64,000 nucleotides of DNA from Antedon bifida (taxonomy: Eukaryota; Echinodermata; Crinoidea; Comatulida; Antedonidae): contig OY727096.1 in NCBI GenBank assembly GCA_963402885.1, forward strand, positions 7,201,501 through 7,265,500, in the 5' to 3' direction. Under the pieces are notes generated by a model that ran no database searches, was not told where the DNA came from, and worked only from the letters and a program-made list of their open reading frames with translations. Every line of letters begins with the position of its first letter. Positions within the stretch are counted from its first letter, which is position 1. This document shows, piece after piece, positions 1 through 10,708 of this stretch. Both the position numbers and the translations under genes were made by a program.

Positions 1-539
1 AAAACCAAATTAAAAATAAACTGTAATACTAATACCAATTAAATGCAATCCACATACTTTGGAAACTAAATAGCATATCAATTAGTATATGAACAAAGGA
101 ATATACAGTACTTAGATCTATGTTAAGATATACACACTCTTGATACACAGTGTTACCAGCAAAAATAATAAGGAACAATAGGAACCCAAATTAGGGACAA
201 TCAATAAACAGGAAAGCATAGATTAGATTATTTCAGCTGTAGTGAATTATTTGATGACTGTAAACAGAATTGATTAACAAAAGAAAACAGTAAGATAACT
301 AAAATATAAAAATCATTCAATAATGTTAGACTTGATACGTTGTCTAAAGGCCCATGCTTTCTTAACATATGATTTGCAGAATTTATCAAGAATTTCATGG
401 GCTTTGTTTACCATATTAATCGACATTGTTGGAATGAGAACAGAACAATCACCACCAAGTATAATCATTAAATAACCTCTGAATTATTTAACTGGAGTGA
501 ATTCCATAGATCTGATAGACCAGAATCATTACGGTTTTT
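1..539. other. AT-rich flank, probable 3' part of the LINE
   Basis: No gene seen. Positions about 300-480 resemble 4215-4340, matching the partial duplication seen on the other side of the LINE, so at least this part belongs to the same repeated block. Confidence 0.4.
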
Positions 540-1850
540 TTTCAAGCATTCAAATTCTGAAATTCGCACTTTTTGTAGTACTTTACAATTTAACATAAAA
601 TGATATAAATCTTCAAGTTCATCCTTACATAACATATACAATTACCAGTATTATTCATATCCCATTTACTTAATTTACTTTCAAGTTGAAGAGTATTTGA
701 TCTTGCCCTAAATTTCAATTGAGCACCAAGAAAATCAGTTTTAACAGTAAGATAATTTTCTAACTCAGGCAATTTTTTTAATTTAACATAAAGTGATAAT
801 GATGGTTTTGGTACAGCTTTTTTTTAAACCAATCCAATTCATACATTTGACAATTAACACACTTTAAAGATTTAAACAAACCTGAATCTATAGGTATGTT
901 ATTTGAGAATACATTATTAAATCCAGTATTATTCAGAATACTTTTAATTGAGAAAGACAACGTCATCAGCTCAAAAAAGACAGCTAATTTTTGTGCCCAA
1001 AGTATGACATCCAACATTTTCATTATAAAACATTTTGGAGAGTTCATTTATAAAAATACAGAATAAGGTCGGTGATAATACGCAGCCTTGCTTAACCCCT
1101 CCATCGACATAAAATAATCAGTTACAATATCATCAAACTTAACATTACATTTGACATTTGTATAAAGTTTATCAATAATTTTCCAGACTTTACCAGGGAT
1201 ACCAGTATTCCATGCTATTGACAAAAGGCCATTACGCCAAACCGTGTCAAAAGAATGAAATCCATGAAGGCTAAGTATGTTAACATATTTTCCGCATTAC
1301 GCGTAGCCAGTAATGCTTTAAGTGTAAATATGTGGTCCTCACATCTATGATTTTTCCTAAAGCGCCTCCCTGGATTTCCGTAACAATACTAGATTACTCT
1401 AAAGAAATTCTGAGATACGATCACAAATAATACGATTGAAAATTTTAGCAACACATGATGATAATGTAATACCTCTAGTTATCTTTTTTATGGGTAGGTA
1501 TAATGATCCCTTATTCCACTCGGTGGAAATTCTCTCTGATGTAACAAAATAGTTTAAAAGATATGTAAGTGACCTAATAAGGCAGTCACCTCCGTTCTTT
1601 AACAATTCGTTAGTGATGCCATCAACACCAGGTGCTTTATTGTTTTTAGAATGAAGTATTGAACTTTTAACATCTTCAAATGAAATTCTTATATCATCCA
1701 GAACTTTTTGTGGATCATCATTGACATAATCTATATAATTTTCCCTAACATCAGAAACATGACTATTGATAACTATATCATTATAAGTATTGACACCAGT
1801 TTGATTACTTAAGTTACTCCAATAAATTTTAATCAAGTTAGCCATAACAT
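540..1850 (-). mobile_element. Decayed LINE reverse transcriptase region
   Basis: Reading the minus strand from 1845 downward gives the start of a non-LTR reverse transcriptase: a segment with NNKAPGVDGITNELLKNGG followed by WNKGSLYLPIKK. Further down, in other frames, come words resembling KQGCVLSPTLF and a degenerate ADD box, then the C-terminal end GAQLKFRARSNTLQLESKLS with a CxxC...H...C-like cluster near 590-700. These parts lie in order but in several frames, so the element is broken by multiple frameshifts and stops. No endonuclease domain is visible upstream. The order of motifs and the C-terminal zinc-like cluster are typical of LINEs of the L1/CR1/RTE groups; I cannot fix the clade. 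Confidence 0.75.
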
Positions 1851-1877
1851 AACTAGTTTAGATTATTAGAGGTAAAA

Positions 1878-2110
1878 GTGAGAAACTAAGGGACAATTTG
1901 GTTACTGAAACCAATGATGCATTAAGTACATTAGCCTTGAGTGGTGTTGCAAGAGTCAGCTTTCTTGATGATGATTTGAAATGCAGGATACAAGACCAAG
2001 AAAAAATCTCAGGAAATTGGTTTCTTTTAACAACAACATTTTTATCATTGAAGCATTTTTATTCACATGGCGACAAACTTTGTATAGTCGTTCTATTTTT
2101 AGAGGATTAA
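1878..2110 (+). repeat. Repeated block, copy 1
   Basis: This stretch, beginning GAGAAACTAAGGGA, matches 4849-5100 with substitutions and small indels. In both copies the plus strand stays open over part of the match, giving peptides sharing ETNDAL and DDLKC. This might be a remnant of coding sequence carried with the repeat. Function unknown. Confidence 0.6.
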
Positions 2111-2240
2111 AGACATTTGGCAATTTGAGTTTCATACGCATAGACATACAAACATTTACAAATGTTATCCAAATTTCCATTAGTCTGCAATGAACTGGTA
2201 TTTGGTAAATTTGTTGTGTAGTTACCATATTGATAAAACT

Positions 2241-2798
2241 ATGACCTATTTGTACATAAATATCTATCTAAAGCAAGTGTATTGGAATGTATCTTTAAAA
2301 TCAACAACCTTTACCTTCTCTAATTTCATAACTACATTGAGCCAGGGAGATAAATAGCTGTTATTCTTCTATTAAAATTTATATCTGATTTTAATTAATT
2401 TTACTTTTATTTGACTTTACCCTATTATCATAAATTTGTTTAAGCCAATTAATAATTCTTACCTAACTTCATTTAATGTTATCTCTATTGCAAACACTGG
2501 CAAGTAACATCTGGAGGCCATAAAAACATCAAAGGAAGGGAGACCATTACTAATAATTTATTCGGAGAACACTTAACTTAACTACAAAAATACAAAATAA
2601 ACTATTAATATATATATTAGAACTTCAATTCAGATATGACTTTACCGTGTCCTAATTATGCAGTACTAGTAGTACTTATAAAAGGTAAATGAACCCAGTT
2701 GTATCCTATGGGAGCAAAAGTTATTGAAGTCTTGACCAGAGGTACATTCCTGGTTACAGGCCCACCTCTGATATACCTGACTCATTCATATAGAATAA
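2241..2798. other. AT-rich intergenic sequence
   Basis: Nothing recognisable as a gene or named repeat; short open frames only. Confidence 0.4.
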
Positions 2799-3446
2799 GC
2801 GCCTGTTTCTGCTGCAACTACTCAAAATACGGTTTAAAAATACGGTATAAAATACGGTATTTTTTATATCGTACTTTTCAGTACCCCGTTTCTGCTAACA
2901 ATACTTCTTGGGTAGTCGTGTTAAATTTCATCCTTTTTACCCAAATTGCCATTCATTTATTTGGTCGATAATTAAAAGTCGCAATAAAGCCTTAAAGGAA
3001 GTTTTACGTCTCACTTTCAACAGCCTAGCCCTAGTGATAGAGATGTTGTGAGAGCACAGAAAACATCTTAATGGGGACAAGTAATTCATTCCCTCCCCGA
3101 GTTATTGTCTTTTGCAATGTTGTACTGCTTTCGCAGGCTCTTCAGCTTTGAGTTTACTTGATTTGGAGACAAGTCTATTCCGTACTCTTGCTTTATGTTT
3201 TTTAGAAATGTCTTTAAAAATGTGGTTGTCCCTTTTATTACCTTTTAGTTGACCAGAAATTTTAGCTTCCCCACACAGATTTATATAGTAAATACTGTGA
3301 CGTCTTTGCTCCACATTTTCGCCGAATATATCTATACATGTGTGTAAAACAGCTAACAGCGACAGAAAATAAAAACATGATGTTGACGGATCATGTCGCA
3401 GGTATAAAAAAATACCATATTGTTTATTGGCAGCAGAAATAGGGCC
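2799..3446 (-). mobile_element. PIF/Harbinger-like non-autonomous element
   Basis: The left end reads GCGCCTGTTTCTGCTGC and the reverse complement of the right end reads GGCCTATTTCTGCTGCC, so the ends are imperfect inverted repeats. They are flanked by TAA at 2796-2798 and again at 3447-3449. A 3-bp TWA target duplication with GGCCTGTTT-like termini is characteristic of PIF/Harbinger elements. The interior holds only a remnant of a Myb/SANT-type protein and no transposase. At 648 bp it is a deletion derivative or MITE. Confidence 0.7.
3102..3314 (-). pseudogene. Myb/SANT-like DNA-binding domain remnant
   Basis: The minus-strand frame gives INLCGEAKISGQLKGNKRDN followed by HIFKDISKK. This resembles the Myb/SANT-like (MADF-type) domain that PIF/Harbinger elements encode beside their transposase, where the usual pattern is a tryptophan-glycine-acid start and an RNxxVFxxIA helix. 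Here the tryptophan is replaced by cysteine and the frame is short (70 codons), so it is probably a decayed fragment. It lies wholly inside the Harbinger-like element at 2799-3446, which fits its assignment. Confidence 0.5.
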
Positions 3447-3449
3447 TAA

Positions 3450-4214
3450 GTTACCAGGAAATGAGTGAGATTGATTGATGACATGGCTTCACACATATAT
3501 ATAATATAAAATAAAAAGTAAACTAAAATTAAACAGATAACACTCAGATAGTACCACCATCCACTAAACCAAATTACCAATGACACAATAACAATAAATA
3601 CAACCCACATTCATAATAATTAATATAATAATAATATTCATTTGGAATTGACATTACTGTGTAATTTTAATTTTTTATGATCATTCTAACCACTTTTTAA
3701 ATGTAGTATTTTAATGTAGGTGTTTTGTAATAGTTTAGTAGGTCAAATATCATACTTTTGTAATTTGTCTATATAAATATAGTATAGTTTAAGTTTCCTC
3801 ACCTTCATGTCAAAGTGTGCTGCTGTTATAAAAGCATATGTTCAATAAAATTATTATTTTTCATTTCGAAAAAGCATTTTATAGTTTGATTCATAATTTT
3901 CATGTACCTTGTATTTTAATGGATTTAAATTTCATGAGATCATCCCCCAATACAAGGATTGTGTTTTTACATGATATCTATACAAAGAGTTCACATAATA
4001 AAATGAAAAGGAGTATTTTAAATTGGTAATTATTATTCATCAATGACAAATTTCTTAAAATGTTATATAAATTTGTTGCTTCATTTGTTAAAATAATGTA
4101 ACAATAATAATAACAGGTATATGTATTACATTTTCATTATAAACAAAATTAATCAAAAATAATATATAATAATAAATATGATTTAACTAAACCAAAATAC
4201 TGTATACTTTAATA
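3450..4214. other. Very AT-rich intergenic sequence
   Basis: No coding signal. Contains simple AT-rich runs and short ATAATA tracts. Confidence 0.4.
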
Positions 4215-4340
4215 TCAAATATGAAAATCATCCAATAGTGTTTAGTAGACTTTAAATACATTGTCTAAAAGCACAATTTATCAAGAATGTACAGTAATGG
4301 GAGCACAATCACCACCTATTATCATCACTAAAATAGAATT
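4215..4340. repeat. Partial copy of the 300-480 block
   Basis: Shares words such as ATTTATCAAGAAT and ACAATCACCACC in the same order as 300-480. Together with 4849-5100 it forms a second, shorter copy of the LINE-containing block at the start of the window, lacking the reverse transcriptase part. Confidence 0.5.
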
Positions 4341-4593
4341 AGAGGAACCTTATAGAACTTAGATTAACTCAACAGGAAAATAGGTTGGGGCAAATTAAGT
4401 GTTTTGCTTTTTGTAAACCAATAGTTTTTCGTATAAGCATGGAGGAAATCCATGGTATAAAAGCTACTAAAAATTGCTACTAAAGCCAGTATGAGAATAG
4501 ATTTTGAGGTGGAATTTGTTTTTTTTACTCATGTATTAATATTACTCTGAAACAAGTATGTATCATTGCTGTATTAAATAAATTTAAAGAAAA

Positions 4594-4613
4594 GGGGGTG
4601 GGGTGGGGGTGGG
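4594..4613 (+). other. G-quadruplex-type motif
   Basis: Four runs of 3-5 G separated by single T residues (GGGGGTGGGGTGGGGGTGGG). One-base loops favour a stable parallel quadruplex. It lies in intergenic sequence with no gene recognised beside it. Confidence 0.6.
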
Positions 4614-4848
4614 AATTGTATTACTGTAGTTATATGTTATAGTTTGATTACTTATTTGTTACGTAATATTGTGTGCGTGCCACCGATTTAAAGGTGTAAA
4701 TCCAAATAAATATAAATAAAAAATCTGATTCAATAAAAGCAAAATGTTTTTCTTTTTGTAATTAATTAAATATATAAATTTTATTGTTATAGAAGATTAT
4801 ATACAATAATTGAGATCATGGAGATTATTATGATACAAAGAATTCAAA

Positions 4849-5100
4849 GTGAGAAACTAAGGGAAAATTTGGTTAGTGAAACCAATGATGCATTGGTTAC
4901 CTCATTACCATTAGCCTTGAGTGTCAAGTACTGTAATGTAGGAACAAAAATATTTATGGAAGTCATTGCTGCAAGAATCAGCTTTTGGAATGATGATTTG
5001 AAATGCTGGATAAAATCATGGCCAGGAAAGACAAATTAGGTTTCTTTTAACAAAAAAATGTTTATCATTGAAGCATTTCATTCACCCTGCGACAACACTT
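4849..5100 (+). repeat. Repeated block, copy 2
   Basis: Second copy of 1878-2110. Open on the plus strand for about 73 codons from 4818, including EKLRENLVSETNDALV and WNDDLKCWI. It contains about 40 bases more in the middle than copy 1. No known domain. Confidence 0.55.
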
Positions 5101-5380
5101 GCGAAATTAAATTCGCTGAATTGTTGCGCAAGCAGCGTTCCATATAGTTTATAATGTTTTAATTGTAACATAATTGTATCTTATGGTATTTGTGCCCTAA
5201 GGATAGAAACCAAAAATTAAAACACTTGCAAGTGTTAATAATACCATGATGATACACTCTATTACATATTAGTACAAACCTAGCACTCTTCAATAGTAAT
5301 CAAATTTGAGTTAATTTTAATTATTATAAATTGTTATAAAAATTAATATTCAGAGGGACAATTATTATATATTCACTCAC

Positions 5381-5475
5381 CCTTAGCACAAGGATGTAAT
5401 TTATTAAGTACAAGTTCATATTCATGGACACCAAATTTTGCAGCTGTCTCAATAATTTTTAAAGTTTGATTCCAT
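5381..5475 (-). CDS. Orphan candidate exon
   Basis: On the minus strand a 95-nt open segment is bounded by an ATGTAG acceptor-like end and a consensus GTGAGT donor. It encodes a peptide beginning WNQTLKIIETAAKFGVHEYE and ending LHPCAK, compositionally protein-like. No neighbouring exon with compatible phase was found before the Penelope-like element that begins just upstream. It may be an exon of a decayed or very dispersed host gene. No family recognised. Confidence 0.3.
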
Positions 5476-5740
5476 CTACATAGGAATGTATCTTCCTAAA
5501 TATACATTTGTGGAAATTGCTAGATATCAGATTGAAGACAATTTGTACACCCTATGATATGCATAGTTTTAATATATTGTTTAGCAATATTTAAATTGTA
5601 TACAATATACAATTTGAAATAGATCATTTTTTTACCATTCCTAAAAAAAATGTGTAAAATAATTGAATATGTCAATTTACGAATTAAAAGACGTTTACTA
5701 TATAATTTCAATATAAAATTTAATGACAAAAATAGAGATC

Positions 5741-5775
5741 GACGTTTCGGTACCATCATAGAACCATTTTCAAGA
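5741..5775 (-). ncRNA. Degenerate hammerhead-like motif of the first Penelope-like element
   Basis: On the minus strand CTTGAAAATGGTT...GGTACC precedes GAAACGTC. The stem and GAAAC part are kept, but the CUGANGA part is poor, so activity is doubtful. Confidence 0.4.
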
Positions 5776-5879
5776 TCAAGTGAATACAAAACAATAATAA
5801 TTATGTGCACTAAGCACCAAAGTTGGTGACAGGAAATGCTAATTGAGGGCTAATTAAGTAATTAGCTCCTCCTACTGAG

Positions 5880-6470
5880 TTAGATAAACAATTTAGCTTT
5901 GATGGAATCCGATTGTTTATTGAGTGTAGGTTTTATCTCTTTGATCCACAACATCTCCTTAATTAGGCAATCAAACTTATTGTTACATTTAGATAAGACT
6001 CTAAAGTATTCTGAGATATCACCAGTTATGCCATGTTGTTTTAGGTGATCGCCTATAATACTTTTGTTATGTTCATTAATGCGTTTGTAAAGGTGTCGGC
6101 AAGTGTAACCGACATAGTTTGTATCACACAAACCACATTGAAATTTGTACACCACGCATTGTGAATTAATGATTCTGGGTTTCATTTCTTTAGGTTTTAA
6201 GGTGTCACCTATCTTACGACTAGTAAATACTGGTAAAATATCGTTTTCAATCTTCGCACTAAGTTGTTTAAGTTGTTTAGTAACCGTGTTACAACAAGTT
6301 TGATCCTTGTACGGTAGTACAATCCTAATAGGCTGGGGAGATTCATCAGTTAGCATATCTTCATTAGTATTACTAGGAGTCACACAAGTATTAATGGATT
6401 GGTTGAAAGCCTTAACAATATTACTAATAAGATCTAAATTTAGTAATGTCAATTTAGTAATGGAAATCAT
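5880..6470 (-). CDS. GIY-YIG endonuclease domain of a Penelope-like element
   Basis: The 196-residue frame carries CVVYKFQCGLCDTNYVGYTC then RHLYKRINEH near residues 105-135. This matches the Penelope-type GIY-YIG nuclease: the Y..C..C....YVG core, the catalytic arginine and the downstream histidine. The family uses the domain to nick target DNA for reverse transcription. The C-terminus (LWIKEIKPTLNKQSDS) is the usual end of the protein. The upstream RT fingers and palm are missing, so this is a fragment even though the frame is open. The methionine used is just the first in frame and is not a real start. Confidence 0.8.
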   Translation of the reverse strand: MISITKLTLLNLDLISNIVKAFNQSINTCVTPSNTNEDMLTDESPQPIRIVLPYKDQTCCNTVTKQLKQLSAKIENDILPVFTSRKIGDTLKPKEMKPRIINSQCVVYKFQCGLCDTNYVGYTCRHLYKRINEHNKSIIGDHLKQHGITGDISEYFRVLSKCNNKFDCLIKEMLWIKEIKPTLNKQSDSIKAKLFI

Positions 6471-6475
6471 AACAT

Positions 6476-6729
6476 ATACTTGAATATTCTAAATCTTAAT
6501 ATGTAAACTACAGTACGGTACTGGCAAGTAATACTGTAGTTCATTTATTATAGATTATAGAAAAGTACCTTTGTTAAAATGACAAAATAACACTGTGGTA
6601 ACAAATACAATATTTAACTGAAAGTAGCCTTCAATGATTAGCATAGAATTCTCATAAAATCTTGTGATATCTGAGAAGGTCACTCCCAATGGACTGGTGG
6701 TATAGCAATTTTACCAAACACAATTAAGA
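6476..6729. other. Short non-coding stretch before the TTAA element
   Basis: Nothing recognisable; ends at the TTAA target site 6726-6729. Confidence 0.4.
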
Positions 6730-7628
6730 GCCATTGTCTGTAAGAATCAAAGAAATATCAAAAATAGTGGCAGACTCAAAAAAATGGATTTCTTTCAAAT
6801 TTTGCACATGGCTATATATGTGTTAAGAGAAATCAATTATGAAGTATTTTTTATTTCACACATATATTTCCATGGCAACGGCCAAATTTGTGTTTTTGAC
6901 AAATTTTGTCCTTTTTTAAGGTTTTTTAAAATGGATATTGGTACTACTTTGATGAACGATATTTTTGTTTTGCTCATTTAATTATAAAAAATAATTAGTG
7001 TATGCATAATAACAATGCATTGTGTACCTGTTTCATAATTTTTTTTATATTTTTGATTTTATACTTTGGGAGATACCATTTATTTAAAAAGGGGTGTTTT
7101 TCACTTTTTTTAAATTGTTAAATGCAACTAAACTTTACTTCACCATAACGCCCAAAGTGGTGTATTTTTTTAGCTGATTTATTAGAAATAGGTTGTTCTA
7201 AGGTTTAATAATTGATTTCTAAAATAAAATACTGGGGTAATTTAAAAATCTACAAGCAGTGTTGCGAGAAACATAGGCATTTTGATATAAAAAAAACATG
7301 GTATATTAGTAAAAACATTTTATTTTCTTTGATTAATTGATTTAAAACTCTTTGGTAAGAAAAATTCTTAATGTTTTATATAGTTCTAGTTGTGTTGTAA
7401 GAAAAAAAACCAATATTTTTAATTATAGATTCTGTAATTTCCAGTTTTAATGTCATTTTATAGGTTATATCCTCTGGAAATTTGAATAAATTATCAGATC
7501 GTTGTGAATTTTAATCTTTGCAACAGATTACTCCTCTCTTATTTTGAAGCTCCTCTTTCATTTTTTTACTTTTTTTATTTGCTAACCTAAGCAGATCCCA
7601 CATTCCCATCCACCACCACTTTCGACTA

Positions 7629-7662
7629 CCACCCCCACCCCCCCCCCCCCTCTCCCTACCCC
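7629..7662. repeat. Poly-C tract
   Basis: A run of thirteen C flanked by further C4-C5 runs; the minus strand is a long G-run with quadruplex potential. Open frames across it are composition artefacts. Confidence 0.6.
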
Positions 7663-8159
7663 GACAATAACCACAAAAAGATAAACTGCAACACTTTGGT
7701 CGATCATCCACTATAGAGTGTTAAATGCATGCATTCAAGCACCACCCACACTGCCGCTACCATCGCCCAACCAATAGATGGATTCAAACTCCTCCTTCAC
7801 ACCCCCTCCCCCTTTCTCAAAGCCCCCACCAACCCCAAGTTAAAAATTGCAATGCAAAAGATAGGACAAAAAGTTAAGTTTTTAGACCCTCGCCTCCAAC
7901 CCCCTTACTATTTCAAACTCCTGGATCCACCACTTTCTTCTCCCCAAAGTTGAACCAATCAAAAGTCAATGATATACTCAGGTATGTTAATGCTACATAA
8001 CAAATATTGAAGCCCTGATGTGAAATTTCATTTCATTTAAGGTCAGCATGTAAAATATCACACTTTATATTAAATATTGGTTTTAAATTCTATATTTTTT
8101 TTACTGTGATGGTTGGATTCAGTATTAATATTAATTAATAATTATCTGATAATTATTTA

Positions 8160-9880
8160 ATTTCCCTTAGTTATGCATAGCAACAGTTACTATGGTAACT
8201 AAAATTGAGATGTTTCATACTTATCTTTAAAATTTAAATTTGTAGATTATTAGCAGTCATGCCTTATTTGCATTTTCAAATTACCGTTTCACAAGGTCAT
8301 ATTCATAAGGACTTTCTTCTGTGATTATTTTTATTCATGAAAACCCCATATTTTATTTACAGCGGGCACCTCCCGTAAGCGGCCACCTCCCTTAACGGAC
8401 GCAATTTGAAAAGCCTGTTTGTTCTTCCTATCTAATTAGTGCATTTGGTACCTACCGTAAGCGGCCACCTCCGTAAGCAGCTGCGGGCACCTTTTTATAC
8501 TAAAAATGAGATTTTTTGTATGATAAATGACCTCCCGTAAGCGGCCACCCGAAAAATGTGATACTTATTGCATGGACCTATGAATTAGAGGTCCATGTTT
8601 ATTGTATTTCTTTTTATATTGGCTTTATTTCGAAGCGGTTTTAAAAACATTACTGTGAAGAGATGAGAAAACTACACAGATTGTGACCGACCATTTTTCA
8701 TATGATAAAAGCTTTTAAAATTTGTCTGAAAATGCTAAAAAATACTAAACGACCTGATTATAAATAATAATACAATTAGCTGGAAAATTGAGAGGCTCTT
8801 TTCGTGTATCGTGTATAGCCATAATACGTGATTTTGGCCCTTTATCGGCAGAACCTCCCGTAAGGGGTCACCGCCCGTAAGCGGCCACTTTTCCAGGTCC
8901 CGAGGATGGCCACTTACGGGAGGTTCAACTGTATTTAAAAAAACAATTATCCTTAGTTACGCATAGAAACAGGTTCTAAGATAACATAAATAATACATTT
9001 TGACATAGTTTGACCCAACAAATGACCCTTTCACAAGGTCAGACATTTTCTGGGATTCAGTAGGTAAGTAAATTTGGGAAAAAGTAGTAAAGCTATATAA
9101 TCAATTGTTTGTAGTCATGAAACCCCATATTAAAAATATTGTACTTAGTTACGTATAGAAACAGTTGCTACAGTACACTATAGGTAAAATGTTGATGTAA
9201 TTTGACCTCAATATGTAAAATATAATTTTTTTTTTCATGAAAACTCCATATTTTATTCAAAAAAAATTATCCTTAGTTACGTAAACAGGTTTAAGATAAC
9301 ACTAAAGGTCAATTTTTTACCTTTATTCAGATTTGTCAAGACTTCCTTTCTGAGATTATTAGGATTCAGTATTTAAAGTAAATTTGGCAAAAAGTAGAAA
9401 TGTAAAACTATGTAGAAAAAATGTTTTGTATTTATGAAAAACCCTTTATTTTTTTAATATTTTCGCATAGAAACAGTTACTATGGTAAAATGTTGACCTC
9501 ATTTGACCTCAAAATGAATGAATTTACAAGGTCAAGTTTGTCATCACTTTAAGATTATTAGAATGCAGTAGAAGTAAAATTGAGAAAAATTACAAATGCA
9601 ATAAATTCTTTGTATTCATAAAAACGCCATTTTTTACGTTTTTAAAAAAATTACTTTCCTTAGTTACACATAGAAATGGTTGCTAAGGTAACACTATAAA
9701 TAAAAAATGAAAATTGTTGAGAATTTTTTATGAACTATCTTGTAAATTTTGATCAAACATTAATAGTTGTAGTAAAGTGGGGACCTGTCCTGTTTTGCAT
9801 TCTGACCCCTTTTGACCTCAAATGACCTTTGACCTTTACAAGGTCAGATTTTTTGGGAGGTCTTTCTGTATCTCTTTACA
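8160..9880. repeat. Degenerate internal tandem units with AGGTCA half-sites
   Basis: About six units of 200-250 bp, each with a CCTTAGTTACGCATAGAAAC-like word, a CTATGGTAAC-like word and one or more TGACCT/AGGTCA words, and often a CATGAAAACCCCATATTT-like join. The set is interrupted by the MITE at 8360-8931. Near 9825-9850 TGACC words are closely spaced (TGACCTTTGACCTTTACAAG followed by GTCA). Confidence 0.55.
8360..8931. mobile_element. pogo/Tigger-like MITE nested in the TTAA element
   Basis: Ends are CAGCGGGCACCTCCCGTAAG on the left and, reading inward from the right, CAGTTGAACCTCCCGTAAGT. Both sit beside TA dinucleotides (8358-8359 and 8932-8933). CAGTNGAACCTC-type ends with TA targets are typical of pogo/Tigger members of Tc1-mariner. 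Several internal CTCCCGTAAGCGGCCAC words repeat near both ends. No transposase. Confidence 0.65.
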
Positions 9881-10708
9881 CAAAATAGATGTAAACATTT
9901 ATAAAAACCATTGATGCAATTATTTCAAAGTTTAACGTTATTTTCCATCAACTAAATACAGTATTTCAATGCAAAATACTGTTTTTTTGGCAATTAATTG
10001 AAATAAACCTGGCAACACATTCTCCTATTTTATCTAAACTATTTGTATGACTCTAGTAGCATTATGACAAGCCACATATACATTTTATTATTGTATTAGC
10101 CATATTTAAATTGTGTTTCATGTGTTTTGTTTGTTGATATTTTGTTTGTATTTTTTGTATTTTTTGTATTTTCCTGGCAACACAAAACCTATGTACGAAA
10201 TTTACCCCAGTGTTTTTTTCGTGATTATTGTTGACAAACCTATTGACTATCAAATTACAAAAGTTCATTGATATAAAAACACCACTTTGAAAGTTATAGG
10301 TACGTTTATGAGGTATACTTTTATAAAAAAAATATTTTTAAAAAACACCCCTTTTTAAAATAATGGTATCAACCAAACTCCATTTTGTAAATTTTTTTTT
10401 TCTACATTAAATGGAACTCAATACATGTTGTTTACACTGCTATAAACAAAAACTGTATACTGTAAGTATTTTTGCTTAAAATAAGTATACAAGTTTGTAC
10501 TTTTTCACTATAGAAAATCTGTGAAAAATGGCAAAAACATCAAAATTTGGATAATTGACCGTTGTCATGGCAACGGAGGCTAAAAATTAAAATGAATGTT
10601 GTAGATATGCTTTTTATTGAAATGTCTATTCATGGTAAAAATTTGAGCGAAATCCATTTTTTTACATCTGCCACCAAATCTTTGATTTTTACAGACAATG
10701 GCTCTTAA

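Larger units (their letters stand above)
5520..6475 (-). mobile_element. Penelope-like element, 3' portion
   Basis: Holds a GIY-YIG endonuclease frame (5880-6470) followed by an untranslated stretch with a hammerhead-like GAAACGTC word near 5740. The reverse transcriptase part expected upstream is absent beyond 6475, so the copy is 5'-truncated. The GIY-YIG domain at the C-terminus plus hammerhead-like terminal sequence is the hallmark of Penelope-like retroelements. Confidence 0.75.
6730..10704. mobile_element. 4-kb non-autonomous TTAA-flanked DNA transposon
   Basis: Left end GAGCCATTGTCTGTAAGAAT and the reverse complement of the right end (GAGCCATTGTCTGTAAAAAT) match, each directly flanked by TTAA (6726-6729 and 10705-10708). 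Similarity continues inward for roughly 400 bp on each side: both arms share a CCATGGCAACGG-like word and an AAAAAGGGGTGTTTT word in mirrored order. No transposase frame is visible, so the element is non-autonomous. The interior has about six degenerate tandem units (roughly 8160-9880) with words CCTTAGTTACGCATAGAAAC and AGGTCA, and a nested pogo-like MITE. TTAA targets are used by piggyBac, Kolobok and Sola3. The GAG start resembles the 8.2-kb element at 51893. Confidence 0.8.

Noticed and set aside
7511-7953. Proteins rich in glycine or proline across 7511-7953
   Set aside because: They arise from the poly-C tract and C-rich sequence; no start context, splice sites or domain.
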